From positions 41,950-105,949 of the forward strand of contig NZ_WAIE01000009.1 in NCBI RefSeq assembly GCF_008830225.1: a DNA stretch of 64,000 bases. Direction: 5' to 3'. The notes under the pieces were generated by a model. That model worked only from the letters and a program-made list of their open reading frames with translations, was not told where the DNA came from and made no database searches. This DNA comes from Pseudodesulfovibrio senegalensis (GTDB lineage Bacteria; Desulfobacterota; Desulfovibrionia; Desulfovibrionales; Desulfovibrionaceae). Made by a program: the position numbers and the translations under genes. Below are positions 1 to 8,051 of this stretch, in pieces; the stretch's first letter is position 1; every line of letters begins with the position of its first letter.

Positions 1-2
1 TG

Positions 3-1151
3 GCCGTGCTCGATGAGGCGGACGAAATGTGCGACATGGGCTTCATTGACGACATTCGCGACATTCTTTCCCAGAGCAACCCGGACCGGCAAACCCTGCT
101 GTTTTCCGCCACCATGCCGCCGCAGGTCATGCGCATCGCTTCGGAATTCATGGGCGACTACCAGACCGTAAGCGTCAAGCCCAAGAAGAGCGAAACCCCG
201 CTGACCACGCAGGTTTTTCATGAGATAGCCGAATCCGACCGTTTCGAGGCCCTGTGCCGGGTCATCGACGCGGAGCCGGACTTTCGCGGCCTGATTTTCT
301 GCCGTACCCGCGCGGACGCGGACGAGGTGGCCTCGCGCCTGGCCGAGCGCGGCTATCCGGCCGAGCCAATCCATGGCGACCTGAATCAGGCCCGGCGCGA
401 GCACATACTGGGCAAGTTCCGCAGTGCTTCCATAGACATCCTCGCGGCCACGGACGTTGCCGCGCGCGGCATCGACGTGCCCGACCTCAGTCACGTGGTC
501 AACTTTGCCCTGCCGCAGGACCACAAGACCTTCGTGCACCGGGTGGGTCGCACGGGCCGTGCCGGAAAGGAAGGCAAGGCTGTCACGCTCATCGCCCCGC
601 GCGAATTCCGCAGGCTCATGTTCATCTGCCGCGCCACGGGCATGGAGATAACCAAGGAACAGCTGCCCCGGGTCGAGGACGTCATCTACAACAAGAAGAC
701 CCGCATCGTGGCCCAGCTGGATGAAATTTTCACCACCGAGGATTTCGAGACCTACATGCCGCTTGCCCGCGAACTGTTGCAGGAACGCGACGCGGATCAG
801 GCCATGGCCGCGCTGTTGCGCTATGCCTTCGGCGAAGAACTGGAACAGGACGCCTATCGCGAAATCCGCGACGTGCGCCATGACCAGCGCGACCGTCAGG
901 GGCGTGGCGGTGGTGGCGGTGGTGGAGGTCGGGTGCGCATGGTTGCGTCCGTGGGCCGGAAGCAGGGCATGAACCCGCGCAAGTTCGTGGATTTTCTGGT
1001 CAGCAAGACCAAGACCCGCCCCTTCAAGATCCAGAACGTCAAGGTGCAGAATCTCCAGACCGAGTTTTCCGTGCCCGAGCAGGAAGTGAAATTCATTCTG
1101 CGCGGCATGAGCCGCGGCGGCGGTCCCAAGGTGCAGGTCAAGAATCGCTAG
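3..1151 (+). CDS. DEAD-box ATP-dependent RNA helicase, C-terminal part (5' end outside window)
   Basis: The reading frame is open from the first bases, so the N-terminus with the Q motif and Walker A lies upstream of the window. The first visible residues carry the Walker B motif LDEADEM, followed by SAT (LFSATMPPQ) and, near residue 180, HRVGRTGRAG (motif VI), all diagnostic of superfamily 2 DEAD-box helicases. A glycine run near residue 300 leads into a C-terminal domain of about 75 residues (GGRVRMVASVGRKQGMNP) that resembles the RNA-binding domain of DbpA/CsdA-type helicases. The protein probably remodels rRNA or mRNA structure in ribosome assembly or cold adaptation; which of these cannot be decided here. 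A strong terminator follows. Confidence 0.93.
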   Translation, partial: AVLDEADEMCDMGFIDDIRDILSQSNPDRQTLLFSATMPPQVMRIASEFMGDYQTVSVKPKKSETPLTTQVFHEIAESDRFEALCRVIDAEPDFRGLIFCRTRADADEVASRLAERGYPAEPIHGDLNQARREHILGKFRSASIDILAATDVAARGIDVPDLSHVVNFALPQDHKTFVHRVGRTGRAGKEGKAVTLIAPREFRRLMFICRATGMEITKEQLPRVEDVIYNKKTRIVAQLDEIFTTEDFETYMPLARELLQERDADQAMAALLRYAFGEELEQDAYREIRDVRHDQRDRQGRGGGGGGGGRVRMVASVGRKQGMNPRKFVDFLVSKTKTRPFKIQNVKVQNLQTEFSVPEQEVKFILRGMSRGGGPKVQVKNR

Positions 1152-1177
1152 GATGATTGGCACACAAGATGAACAAT

Positions 1178-1214
1178 GCCGGGGCGCGTTCACCGCACCC
1201 CGGCTTTTTTTTTT
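1178..1214 (+). terminator. Intrinsic terminator after the helicase gene
   Basis: A GC-rich stem (GCCGGGGCGC paired with GCACCCCGGC, one C/A mismatch) with a 7-nt loop is followed by a run of ten T. It begins 26 nt after the helicase stop codon. The rest of 1215-1460 is AT-rich and shows no supportable gene. Confidence 0.92.
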
Positions 1215-1461
1215 GCCTTGTTGCAAAATCTCGTTGCAGAGAGCTTTTTCAACGCGTCGACCGTGGCCTGTGCGTTGAAAAAATAAGCGTGTCCGGCATG
1301 TTCCGTACCGTTCACCCGGTAAATTTCAAAAAAAATATCGCAACGCTTGAAAATCTCTAGAGAAAATCTATCTCCATTCATTTCGGGTGAATGCAATTTG
1401 GGACGGGCAGCGCTTTTTGCGGCCCGTGTTGTTCTTTGCCCGGGAATCCGGTACTGATCAC

Positions 1462-1488
1462 TTAACTAAACGAATAAACCGCCGATAA
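1462..1488 (+). promoter_or_regulatory. Candidate sigma-28 (FliA) promoter of the motility operon
   Basis: The sequence GCCGATAA at 1481-1488 equals the consensus -10 element of flagellar sigma-28 promoters. About 16 nt upstream lies TTAACTAA, a partial match to the TAAAGTTT -35 element. It sits about 40 bp before the first gene of the motA/fli operon, where such a promoter is expected. The -10 match is seen directly; FliA dependence is inferred. Confidence 0.6.
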
Positions 1489-1526
1489 GGGTCTTGTTGA
1501 CCCTAAGGCATGGATATGACGAGATT

Positions 1527-2228
1527 ATGAGTGAACAGGAATTGGCCGGACGCATGATCCGGGTGCGGGACGAGGTGGCCGAGGCGGCCGAAAAATGCGG
1601 ACGGTCCGCATCGGACGTTCAGGTTGTGGCGGTTTCCAAGCTGCATCCCGCGGCGGACATACGGACCGTGCACGAGCAGGCCGGACAGCTGGATTTCGGC
1701 GAGAATTACGTGCAGGAAGCCACGGCCAAGCAGGATGAGCTTTCCGGACTCGACCTGCGCTGGCATTTCATCGGCGGACTGCAGAGCAACAAGGCCAAAT
1801 ATGTGGCCGGGCGCTTTGCGCTTGTGCACAGCGTGGATTCGGCCAAGCTGGCCGCCATGCTGGACAAGAAGGCCCGCTCGCTGGGCGTGGTGCAGGATAT
1901 CCTGCTGCAGGTCAACATTGCCGGGGAAGAACAGAAGTCCGGCGTGGCCGAAGACGGCCTGAACCGGCTGGCCGACGAAGTGGCGGCCATGGACGGATTG
2001 CGCATGCAGGGACTCATGACCATGCCTCCGTTTTTCAACGACCCGGAGCGCGCGCGGCCTGTTTTTGCGGAGCTGCGCAGGCTGCGCGAACGGCTTTCGG
2101 CCCGCATGGGGCTGGGGCTGCCGCATCTGTCCATGGGCATGACCGGCGATTTCGTGCCCGCTGTCGAGGAAGGAGCAACCCTGGTCCGCATCGGAACCAG
2201 GATATTCGGGGCACGGCCCCAGAAATAG
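1527..2228 (+). CDS. YggS/PROSC-family pyridoxal-phosphate homeostasis protein
   Basis: This 233-residue protein matches the YggS/PLPBP family: a single alanine-racemase-like TIM barrel that binds pyridoxal phosphate but has no known catalytic activity and buffers cellular PLP. The expected PLP lysine lies in VAVSKLHP near residue 37. FGENYVQE and the C-terminal SMGMTGDF phosphate-binding segment are also present. An in-frame TTG at 1494 would extend it by 11 residues, but the ATG at 1527 gives the usual family N-terminus (MSEQELAGRM). It is the first gene behind the sigma-28-like promoter and lies 21 nt before motA, so it is probably co-transcribed with the stator genes. A functional reason for that pairing is not evident. 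Confidence 0.92.
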   Translation: MSEQELAGRMIRVRDEVAEAAEKCGRSASDVQVVAVSKLHPAADIRTVHEQAGQLDFGENYVQEATAKQDELSGLDLRWHFIGGLQSNKAKYVAGRFALVHSVDSAKLAAMLDKKARSLGVVQDILLQVNIAGEEQKSGVAEDGLNRLADEVAAMDGLRMQGLMTMPPFFNDPERARPVFAELRRLRERLSARMGLGLPHLSMGMTGDFVPAVEEGATLVRIGTRIFGARPQK

Positions 2229-2249
2229 CAACCCCGCCAAGAGGGTAGT

Positions 2250-3014
2250 ATGGATCTCGCAACCGTAATCGGCATAGTGTTGTCCTTCGGACTGGTGGTC
2301 GCGGCCATCCTGACCGGCAGCAGCCTGATGGTTTTCATCTCGGTGCCTTCGGCGCTCATCGTGCTTGGCGGCACCATCGGCGCGGCTCTGGTCAACTACC
2401 CCCTGAGCTATGTCATCGGGGTCATCGGCGTCATCAAGAATACGTTTTTTTCCAATCTGGATACCCCGGCCTCGGTCATCGACAAATTCAAAGACTACGC
2501 CAACCGCGCCCGCCGCGAGGGCATCCTTTCCCTGGAGCCGCTGCTCAAGGAGATTGACGACGACTACATGCGCAAGGGCTTGCAGCTCACCGTGGACGGA
2601 CTCGAGCCCCAGACCATTCAGGAGATCATGGAAACCGAGATTTCCTATCTGCAGGAGCGGCACGAAACCGGCGCGGACGTGGTGGCCGTGCTGGGCACCC
2701 TGGCCCCGGCCATGGGCATGATCGGCACGGTTATCGGGCTGGTGCAGATGCTCCAGACCATGAGCGACCCCAGCACCATCGGCCCGGCCATGGCCGTGGC
2801 CCTGCTGACCACCCTGTACGGCGCGATTCTGGCCAACCTCGTCTTCAACCCCATGTCCGGCAAGCTCAAGACCCGCAGCAAGGAAGAAGTGCTGATCCGC
2901 GAAATGATCCTCGAAGGCATTCTGGCCATTTCAAAGGGCGAGAACCCGCGCATCATCGAGGAAAAACTCAACAGCTTCCTGCCGCCCAAGGATAGGGTCA
3001 CGGACCAGCCTTAG
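2250..3014 (+). CDS. motA: Flagellar motor stator protein MotA
   Basis: The 254-residue protein has the MotA pattern: two N-terminal membrane segments (about 5-50), a large cytoplasmic loop with charged residues that contact the FliG rotor (ARREGILSLEPLL), and two C-terminal membrane segments with the conserved proline signature GTLAPAMGMIGTVIG and the TTLYG motif. MotA forms the ring around a MotB dimer in the inner membrane and couples ion flow to torque. A ribosome binding site (AGAGGG) precedes the ATG. Two MotB-like genes follow at 24 nt and then 2 nt, so all three are surely one transcript. Confidence 0.96.
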   Translation: MDLATVIGIVLSFGLVVAAILTGSSLMVFISVPSALIVLGGTIGAALVNYPLSYVIGVIGVIKNTFFSNLDTPASVIDKFKDYANRARREGILSLEPLLKEIDDDYMRKGLQLTVDGLEPQTIQEIMETEISYLQERHETGADVVAVLGTLAPAMGMIGTVIGLVQMLQTMSDPSTIGPAMAVALLTTLYGAILANLVFNPMSGKLKTRSKEEVLIREMILEGILAISKGENPRIIEEKLNSFLPPKDRVTDQP

Positions 3015-3038
3015 TCGCGGCACGTTTCGGAGCACGTC

Positions 3039-3860
3039 ATGGCCAGAAAAAAGAAAAAGGCGCAATGCGAGGAGATGGCCCCGTGGCTCATCACCTTCAC
3101 CGACGTCATGACGTTGATGCTGACCTTTTTCGTGCTGCTGGTATCCATGGCCAAGGTAGACGAACGGCGCAAGCTGGTGGTGCTCGGTTCCATCATCGGC
3201 ACCTTCGGCTTTCACGACCAGTCCTACCGCGTCTATACGCGCACGGACACCCGCCGCACCGTTGAGCCCGGTCCCATCGACCAGGGCGACCTCATGCCCC
3301 TCAAGCCCCTCATGTGGGATTACGCCGAGCAGGATCTCGATTTCCGTTCCAGCCGTTTCGTGCAGGTGCTTTCCGTGAACGCGGACGTGCTTTTCGGGCC
3401 GGGCGGGGCCGTGATCACGCCCGAAGGCGAACGCTTCCTGCAGACCGTGCTGCCCACCCTGAGCGGCGTGGAGTACCCCCTGCTGCTGGCCGGGCATACC
3501 TCGGAACTGCGCGATGAACTGGGCAGGAATTACAACCCGGGCGACGCGGACATGGTCCCGGACCTTTCGTGGAAGATTTCACTGAATCGTGCGCTGGCGG
3601 TTTACCGCTGGCTTATCGACAATGGCATGGATCCCAATCTGCTCAAGGTGGAGGGGTTCGGCAAGTTCAAGCCGCACTGGTCCCAGAACACAGCGGCCAC
3701 ACGGGCCAAGAACCGGCGTGTGGATTTCGTGCTGGACAAGCGCTCAAGCATTGAGCGCGACCGCATCGAGGATACCCGCGAAACAGCGCCGCAAAAGCCG
3801 GGGACCGTGGATGTGGACGGCTTCATTTTTGACGTGCGCGACGACACGCCGGAGCAATAG
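3039..3860 (+). CDS. motB: MotB-type stator protein with OmpA-like domain, copy 1
   Basis: This 273-residue protein has a short basic N-terminus, one membrane helix (WLITFTDVMTLMLTFFVLL) with the ion-binding aspartate at residue 22, and a C-terminal OmpA-like peptidoglycan-binding domain ending in RAKNRRVDFVL. MotB dimers anchor the stator to peptidoglycan and carry the ion pathway. A charged tail of about 40 residues follows the OmpA domain. It lies directly downstream of motA and 2 nt before a second MotB-like gene. The two share only the membrane helix and the OmpA fold, so this is an old duplication. Confidence 0.93.
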   Translation: MARKKKKAQCEEMAPWLITFTDVMTLMLTFFVLLVSMAKVDERRKLVVLGSIIGTFGFHDQSYRVYTRTDTRRTVEPGPIDQGDLMPLKPLMWDYAEQDLDFRSSRFVQVLSVNADVLFGPGGAVITPEGERFLQTVLPTLSGVEYPLLLAGHTSELRDELGRNYNPGDADMVPDLSWKISLNRALAVYRWLIDNGMDPNLLKVEGFGKFKPHWSQNTAATRAKNRRVDFVLDKRSSIERDRIEDTRETAPQKPGTVDVDGFIFDVRDDTPEQ

Positions 3861-3862
3861 CC

Positions 3863-4588
3863 ATGGCCAGAAAGGAGAAAAAAGAGAAATGTCCGCCGCT
3901 GGCGCTGTGGCTGGTCACGTTCTCCGACCTGACCACGCTGCTGCTGACATTTTTCGTGCTGCTTCTGACCATGTCGTCCATGGACAGCAGCCTTTTGACC
4001 ACGGTCACCCTGACCACCGCGGACCTTGGCCTGCTAGACATTCGCGGTTCGGGCAAGGTCACGGCCACCGAGCGTCTTGTGGCCGAGATGATGGAAAAAC
4101 CGTGGGAAGTCATGGACAAGCAGAACCGCATCAAGGACCTGCTCTATCCGGAGGACACCATGCCGCTGGAACTGAACAAGCGGGAATTGAGCGAGAATCT
4201 GGACATACTGGCCCGCAATGACGGCGTGGCGCTGGTGATCACGGACAAGCTGCTGTTTCGCGAAGGCTCCACTGAGCTGAGCGATGCCGGCAAATACGTG
4301 GTGGGCAGGCTGGCCCCGGTCATCAATTACATGACCGCGCCCGTGAACGTGGTGGGCTATGCCGATACTTTGGCCGAGGGCGTGGACCCCTATGCCGTGT
4401 CCGAGGACCGCGCCCTGTCCGTGCTGACCTGCCTGCAGGACAACAAGGTGCCGCAGAAACGGTTTTCCCTATCGGCCTACGGCAACGACAGGCCCCGCTA
4501 TACGGGCGAGAATCCCGAGTTGCGCGCCAAGAACCGGCGCGTGGAGATACTGCTCAAGACCCGGGTGGCGGTGGGCTCGTACCTGTAG
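3863..4588 (+). CDS. MotB-type stator protein with OmpA-like domain, copy 2
   Basis: The 241-residue product repeats the MotB plan: a basic N-terminus, a membrane helix (LWLVTFSDLTTLLLTFFVLL) again with an aspartate at residue 22, a different periplasmic linker of about 75 residues rich in acidic and amide residues, and an OmpA-like domain with RAKNRRVEILL. It starts 2 nt after copy 1, so the pair is translationally coupled. Both retain the ion-binding aspartate and the peptidoglycan-binding signature, so neither looks decayed. They could form alternative homodimers or a heterodimer with the single MotA. Confidence 0.9.
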   Translation: MARKEKKEKCPPLALWLVTFSDLTTLLLTFFVLLLTMSSMDSSLLTTVTLTTADLGLLDIRGSGKVTATERLVAEMMEKPWEVMDKQNRIKDLLYPEDTMPLELNKRELSENLDILARNDGVALVITDKLLFREGSTELSDAGKYVVGRLAPVINYMTAPVNVVGYADTLAEGVDPYAVSEDRALSVLTCLQDNKVPQKRFSLSAYGNDRPRYTGENPELRAKNRRVEILLKTRVAVGSYL

Positions 4589-4652
4589 TGGAAAAACAAG
4601 CCGATTCAGGGTAGTACTCTGAAGGAATCAACGAACAACAAAGGTGGTATTC

Positions 4653-5144
4653 GTGGCTGACGAAGCGCTTCCCCAGGAAGAAAAGAAAAAGGGCGGCAAG
4701 ATCAAGTGGATTATTCTGGCCGTGCTGATCATCGCGCTGGCCGGAGGCGGCTACTTTGCCTACACCAAGTTCTTTGCCGCGCCCGCCGAGGAAACGCAGG
4801 CTGAAGAGGCCGGTGACCAGCAACAGGCGCAGCAGCCTGCCGAAGGGCAGCTGGTGCCGCTGCCGCAATTTCTGGTCAATTTGGCCGACCCGTTGGGCAG
4901 GCGCTATCTCAAGCTCGGGCTTGAGGTGGAGGTGCGCGACGAGAAGGTTACGGAGAACCTGACCAAGAACGAGGCCAAGATAAAGGATACCATGCTGTTG
5001 CTGCTTTCCAGCAAGACCTTCGACCAGCTTTCCACGCTCAAGGCCAAGGTGGAGCTCAAGCAGGAGATCGTGCGCAGGCTCAACCAGATTCTGGGCAACG
5101 GCAGCATTCTGCGGGTGTACATAACGGAAATGGTTATTCAGTAG
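4653..5144 (+). CDS. fliL: Flagellar basal body-associated protein FliL
   Basis: The 163-residue protein has a lysine-rich cytoplasmic head, one membrane helix (IKWIILAVLIIALAGGGYF), a low-complexity Glu/Gln linker and a periplasmic domain containing LPQFLVNLADPLGRRYLKL, typical of FliL. FliL surrounds the stator in the membrane and supports motor output. The GTG at 4653 is preferred over the in-frame GTG at 4644, because AAGGTGG at 4641-4647 then stands 5 nt before it. It lies between the stator genes and fliN. Confidence 0.93.
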   Translation: MADEALPQEEKKKGGKIKWIILAVLIIALAGGGYFAYTKFFAAPAEETQAEEAGDQQQAQQPAEGQLVPLPQFLVNLADPLGRRYLKLGLEVEVRDEKVTENLTKNEAKIKDTMLLLLSSKTFDQLSTLKAKVELKQEIVRRLNQILGNGSILRVYITEMVIQ

Positions 5145-5228
5145 CACGGTTATTGCAAAACCATTCCCGGACCGACGGCATTTTGACCGTGTCCCCGATG
5201 TTGAACACTTTTTTGCAGAGGTATGAAC

Positions 5229-5774
5229 ATGTCTGACGATCAGGACAAATTGGCTGAAGAATGGGCCGCAGCACTGGGCGGAGACGAGGACGAAGGCTCG
5301 GATCCGGTCGAGGATACCATGGCCGACATGGCCGCGGACGCCGGAGGCGGGTCCGATGAGGCCCTTGCCGACGAATGGGCCGCGGCTCTGGCCGATACCG
5401 AGCAGGAAGAGGTCCGGGACGAAAAGGAACAGCAGTTCCTGGCCACGCAGGCGCACACTGCGGAGTTTGAGGACATGACCGCAGAAGCCAAGTCCGGCTC
5501 CAACGAAGGCGGCAAGCGGGACCTTGATTTCATTCTGGATATCCCTCTGGACGTCTCCGCGGAACTGGGGCGCACCAAGCTGCTCATCAACGAGCTTTTG
5601 CAGCTCGGTCAGGGTTCCGTTGTGGAGCTGAACAAGCTCGCGGGCGAACCGCTGGAAATCTACGTGAACGGAAAGCTGGTGGCGCGCGGCGAAGCTGTGG
5701 TCATCAACGAAAAGTTCGGTATCCGGCTGACGGACATCATCAGCCCCATCGAACGGGTGAAACAGCTTGGATAA
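5229..5774 (+). CDS. fliN: Flagellar motor switch protein FliN
   Basis: The C-terminal 85 residues form a SpoA domain (LDVSAELGRTKLLINELL, GEPLEIYVNGKLVARGEAVV, GIRLTDIISP), which marks FliN, the C-ring switch component that binds FliH and phosphorylated CheY. The protein is long for FliN (181 residues) because the N-terminal 95 residues are acidic and contain two copies of an EEWAAAL/DEWAAAL motif; FliN of E. coli carries one comparable DLWA-AL motif. The ATG at 5229 is chosen because GCAGAGG stands 8 nt upstream; an ATG at 5223 is also in frame. FliO overlaps the stop codon by 8 nt. Confidence 0.94.
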   Translation: MSDDQDKLAEEWAAALGGDEDEGSDPVEDTMADMAADAGGGSDEALADEWAAALADTEQEEVRDEKEQQFLATQAHTAEFEDMTAEAKSGSNEGGKRDLDFILDIPLDVSAELGRTKLLINELLQLGQGSVVELNKLAGEPLEIYVNGKLVARGEAVVINEKFGIRLTDIISPIERVKQLG

Positions 5775-6171
5775 CGCCACCATTGCCGACGGAGCGCACA
5801 GGGCGGTCCAGTCGTCCGGCGCGGTTCTCGACACGGGGTCGAGCATTTTTGCCACATTGGGCTATCTGTGCCTGATTCTTGGCGGGCTGTTTTTAGTGTA
5901 TTGGCTTTTGCGCCGGTTCGGGCCGTTCGGCATGGGCACGCCGGGTTCGAATGCGCACAGCCCGCGCCTGTTGGGGCGGCTGTATCTGGGCAATCGCCAA
6001 AGCGTGGCCGTGGTGCGCTACAAGACGAAAACAATGGTGCTGGGTGTGACCGAGCACCAGATCAACCTGCTCGGGCAGGAAGAGGGCGACGAGCCGGAAG
6101 ACAATGAACCGTCGTCCTCCGCGTTTGCCGGGCTGCTCAAGGGAAAGGTCGAGGATGCATCGGAATCCTGA
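5767..6171 (+). CDS. fliO: Flagellar biosynthesis protein FliO
   Basis: The 134-residue protein has one membrane helix (GYLCLILGGLFLVYWLLRRF, about residues 36-55) followed by a small cytoplasmic domain with RLYLGNRQSVAVVRYKTKTM, the usual FliO pattern. FliO helps FliP assemble into the flagellar type III export gate. The start is a TTG that overlaps the end of fliN by 8 nt, which suggests translational coupling. The C-terminal 30 residues are acidic and probably disordered. Confidence 0.9.
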   Translation: MDNATIADGAHRAVQSSGAVLDTGSSIFATLGYLCLILGGLFLVYWLLRRFGPFGMGTPGSNAHSPRLLGRLYLGNRQSVAVVRYKTKTMVLGVTEHQINLLGQEEGDEPEDNEPSSSAFAGLLKGKVEDASES

Positions 6172-6946
6172 TTCCGGCCGGGCTGTCCGGCCTCTGGCAA
6201 TATTGATTGCCGCCGTTGCAATGGTGCTCGTCTCCTTTGTTGCCGCCTGGGCGCAGGACCCGGTCATCCCCAAGCTGAGCATGAGCCTTGCCGCCGGTCA
6301 GGCCGAGCCCGAAGAGATTTCCGTGCTGCTGGAAATCCTGTTCATGTTCACGGTGCTGTCCATGGCGCCGGCCATCATCCTGACCATGACTTCCTTCACC
6401 CGCATCATCGTGGTCTTTCATTTTTTGCGGCAGGCCATGGGCACGCAGCAGATGCCGCCCAACCAGATCATGGCAGCGCTGGCCATGTTCATGACCTTCG
6501 TGATCATGTGGCCCGTGGCCACCACGGTCAACAACGAGGCCCTGCAGCCCTATCTGGAAGAAGAGATTCCCTTTTCCGAAGCCTTGGATCGTGCCCAGCA
6601 ACCCGTCCGGGCCTTCATGTTCAAGCATACCCGGGAAAAGGACCTTTCCATTTTCTATTCCATCACCGGGGAGCCCCGGCCCACCACCAAGCAGGATGTG
6701 CCCACCATCATGCTGGTGGCCGCCTATACCATCAGTGAGCTCAAGACCGGGTTCACCATCGGGTTTCTCATTTACATTCCGTTCCTCATTCTGGATATGG
6801 TCGTGGCCAGCATCCTGCTCTCCATGGGCATGATGATGCTGCCGCCGGTCATGGTTTCGCTGCCGTTCAAAATTCTTTTGTTCATTCTGGTGGATGGCTG
6901 GAGCCTGTTGGTGGGCTCATTGGTCAACACGTTCATGATCAAATGA
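6155..6946 (+). CDS. fliP: Flagellar export gate protein FliP
   Basis: FliP is a core subunit of the export gate. The 263-residue product begins with a cleavable signal sequence (about residues 10-32, ending AAWAQ), as FliP does. It has four further membrane segments and the conserved segments TSFTRIIVVFHFLRQAMG, AYTISELKTGFTIGFLIY and MGMMMLPPVMVSLPFK. Upstream in-frame ATGs at 6104 lie inside fliO; the ATG at 6155 follows GGTCGAGG and still overlaps fliO by 17 nt. fliQ follows after 23 nt. Confidence 0.95.
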   Translation: MHRNPDSGRAVRPLAILIAAVAMVLVSFVAAWAQDPVIPKLSMSLAAGQAEPEEISVLLEILFMFTVLSMAPAIILTMTSFTRIIVVFHFLRQAMGTQQMPPNQIMAALAMFMTFVIMWPVATTVNNEALQPYLEEEIPFSEALDRAQQPVRAFMFKHTREKDLSIFYSITGEPRPTTKQDVPTIMLVAAYTISELKTGFTIGFLIYIPFLILDMVVASILLSMGMMMLPPVMVSLPFKILLFILVDGWSLLVGSLVNTFMIK

Positions 6947-6969
6947 CCGATCCAGGGGAGTAGTGCGCC

Positions 6970-7239
6970 ATGACACCGGAATTCGTCATAGGATTTGCCC
7001 GCGAGGCCATTGAAATGACCCTGACCATCGCCCTGCCCATGCTTGCCATCGGCATGGTGGTTGGCCTGACGGTTTCCATCATCCAGACCGCTACCCAGCT
7101 GCAGGAAATGACCCTGACCATCGTGCCCAAGATCATTGCCATCTTCATTGCCCTGCTGGTGGCGTTTCCATGGATAATGGACAAGATGGTCACCTACACC
7201 CGCACGCTGTTCATCAATCTTCCGAAATATATCCAATAG
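6970..7239 (+). CDS. fliQ: Flagellar export gate protein FliQ
   Basis: This 89-residue protein has two membrane helices and the FliQ signature (GMVVGLTVSIIQTATQLQEM, then TIVPKIIAIFIALLVAFPW). FliQ packs around FliP in the export gate. GGGGAG stands upstream of the ATG. It ends the operon: fliR and flhB, which often follow, are absent, and 510 bp without a supported gene come next. Confidence 0.96.
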   Translation: MTPEFVIGFAREAIEMTLTIALPMLAIGMVVGLTVSIIQTATQLQEMTLTIVPKIIAIFIALLVAFPWIMDKMVTYTRTLFINLPKYIQ

Positions 7240-7749
7240 CTTACGCAATACGAAGGCGGCCCCTTTCCCAGGGAAGAGACCGCCCTGCCAGGAGGCACAA
7301 GGAGGGGAGGAACTTCCGGCACACGGGCCGGGGGTTGTTCGGCTGCGGCGGCTTTCTTTCGCCGCGGCCTGCCGGGACGGTGCGGGCAGACGCCCTTGCC
7401 GTCCCAAAAAGCGTTTGTTTCGGGGCGGCCCCTTCGGGAGGAGAGGAAGAGGCTCGCCCCAAGCGTGTGACGTTGCAATGCTAATGATAATTATTCCTAT
7501 AAAGATATATTCTGTCAACCATGAAATGCAGAAAAATGGATTTTCCCGGTGGGGAGCCCTGTTTCTTGCCAGTCGGCAACGGCGGCCCGGCGCACGTTTT
7601 CCGTGTTTTTGACGGTCTAAATGCCGGGAATGCTTTTTGATTGGCCACGGTGATGCCATTTGTCCGTGTGGGTTGCCCTTTTGCTTTCATCCATGTAAGC
7701 AACCTTCTGGCCGCATGAGCGGCTCATTTCATTCAGGGAGGAACATACA
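7240..7749. other. Gene-poor intergenic region between fliQ and the PC4-like gene
   Basis: The first half (7240-7470) is very GC-rich and contains inverted repeats, for example GCTGCGGCG/CGCCGCGGC at 7342-7368 and GGGACGG/CCGTCCC at 7374-7405, but no stem followed by a clear T-run. The second half is AT-richer and holds a Fur-like palindrome at 7480-7498 and a small GCCGC/GCGGC hairpin just before the ribosome binding site of the next gene. Open frames here have no ribosome binding site or recognisable composition. Confidence 0.6.
7480..7498. promoter_or_regulatory. Fur-box-like palindrome
   Basis: The 19 bases GCTAATGATAATTATTCCT match the Fur consensus GATAATGATAATCATTATC at 14 of 19 positions, including an uninterrupted TAATGATAAT core. 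It lies about 250 bp before the next supported start codon, which is far for a simple operator. Either the promoter is distant or the match is fortuitous in an AT-rich stretch. Confidence 0.35.
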
Positions 7750-8031
7750 GTGGCTGCCACGGTAGACGAAATCACCATCAATTATTCCGAGGACGACCAG
7801 CTTATCGTTCAGGAGCTGGACAAGGTCATCCTGTCCAAGGGCGCATGGACCACCATCCTGTTTCGGTATCAGGAATGGAACCGTGCCAAGGGCGAATACG
7901 GACCGGAGAAATATTCCATCCGGCGCTACCAGAAGGTCAGCGGAACCTATCGTCCCAAATCCAAGTTCAATATTTCCAGCAAGGCGCAGGCCGAGAAGAT
8001 CGTGGACGCGCTCAACGGCTGGATCAAGTAG
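7750..8031 (+). CDS. Small conserved protein resembling PC4/YdbC-type ssDNA-binding proteins
   Basis: The 93-residue protein starts with GTG behind a strong AGGGAGGA. The stretch from SKGAWTTILFRYQEWN to EKYSIRRYQ, and then FNISSKAQAEKIVDALNGW, resembles the PC4-like YdbC family (a lysine-Gly-x-Trp strand, a central Trp, the K-Y-x-I-R strand, then a C-terminal helix). In that fold the strands bind single-stranded nucleic acid and the helix dimerises. This assignment rests on pattern only. There is no signal peptide or membrane segment. A bidirectional terminator follows; upstream lies the long gene-poor region with a Fur-like site. It appears to be monocistronic. Confidence 0.8.
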   Translation: MAATVDEITINYSEDDQLIVQELDKVILSKGAWTTILFRYQEWNRAKGEYGPEKYSIRRYQKVSGTYRPKSKFNISSKAQAEKIVDALNGWIK

Positions 8032-8051
8032 GCCGGAATTGTTTCCGGACG

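Noticed and set aside
1503..2663. Long minus-strand open frame opposite the PLP-homeostasis and motA genes
   Set aside because: It is a GC-skew shadow of well-identified plus-strand genes and has a low-complexity, His/Gly/Gln-rich product without any family pattern.
7521..7640. A 39-codon open frame (MKCRKMDFPGG...) just after the Fur-like site
   Set aside because: No ribosome binding site precedes it and the composition is not clearly coding. It is too weak to call a gene.
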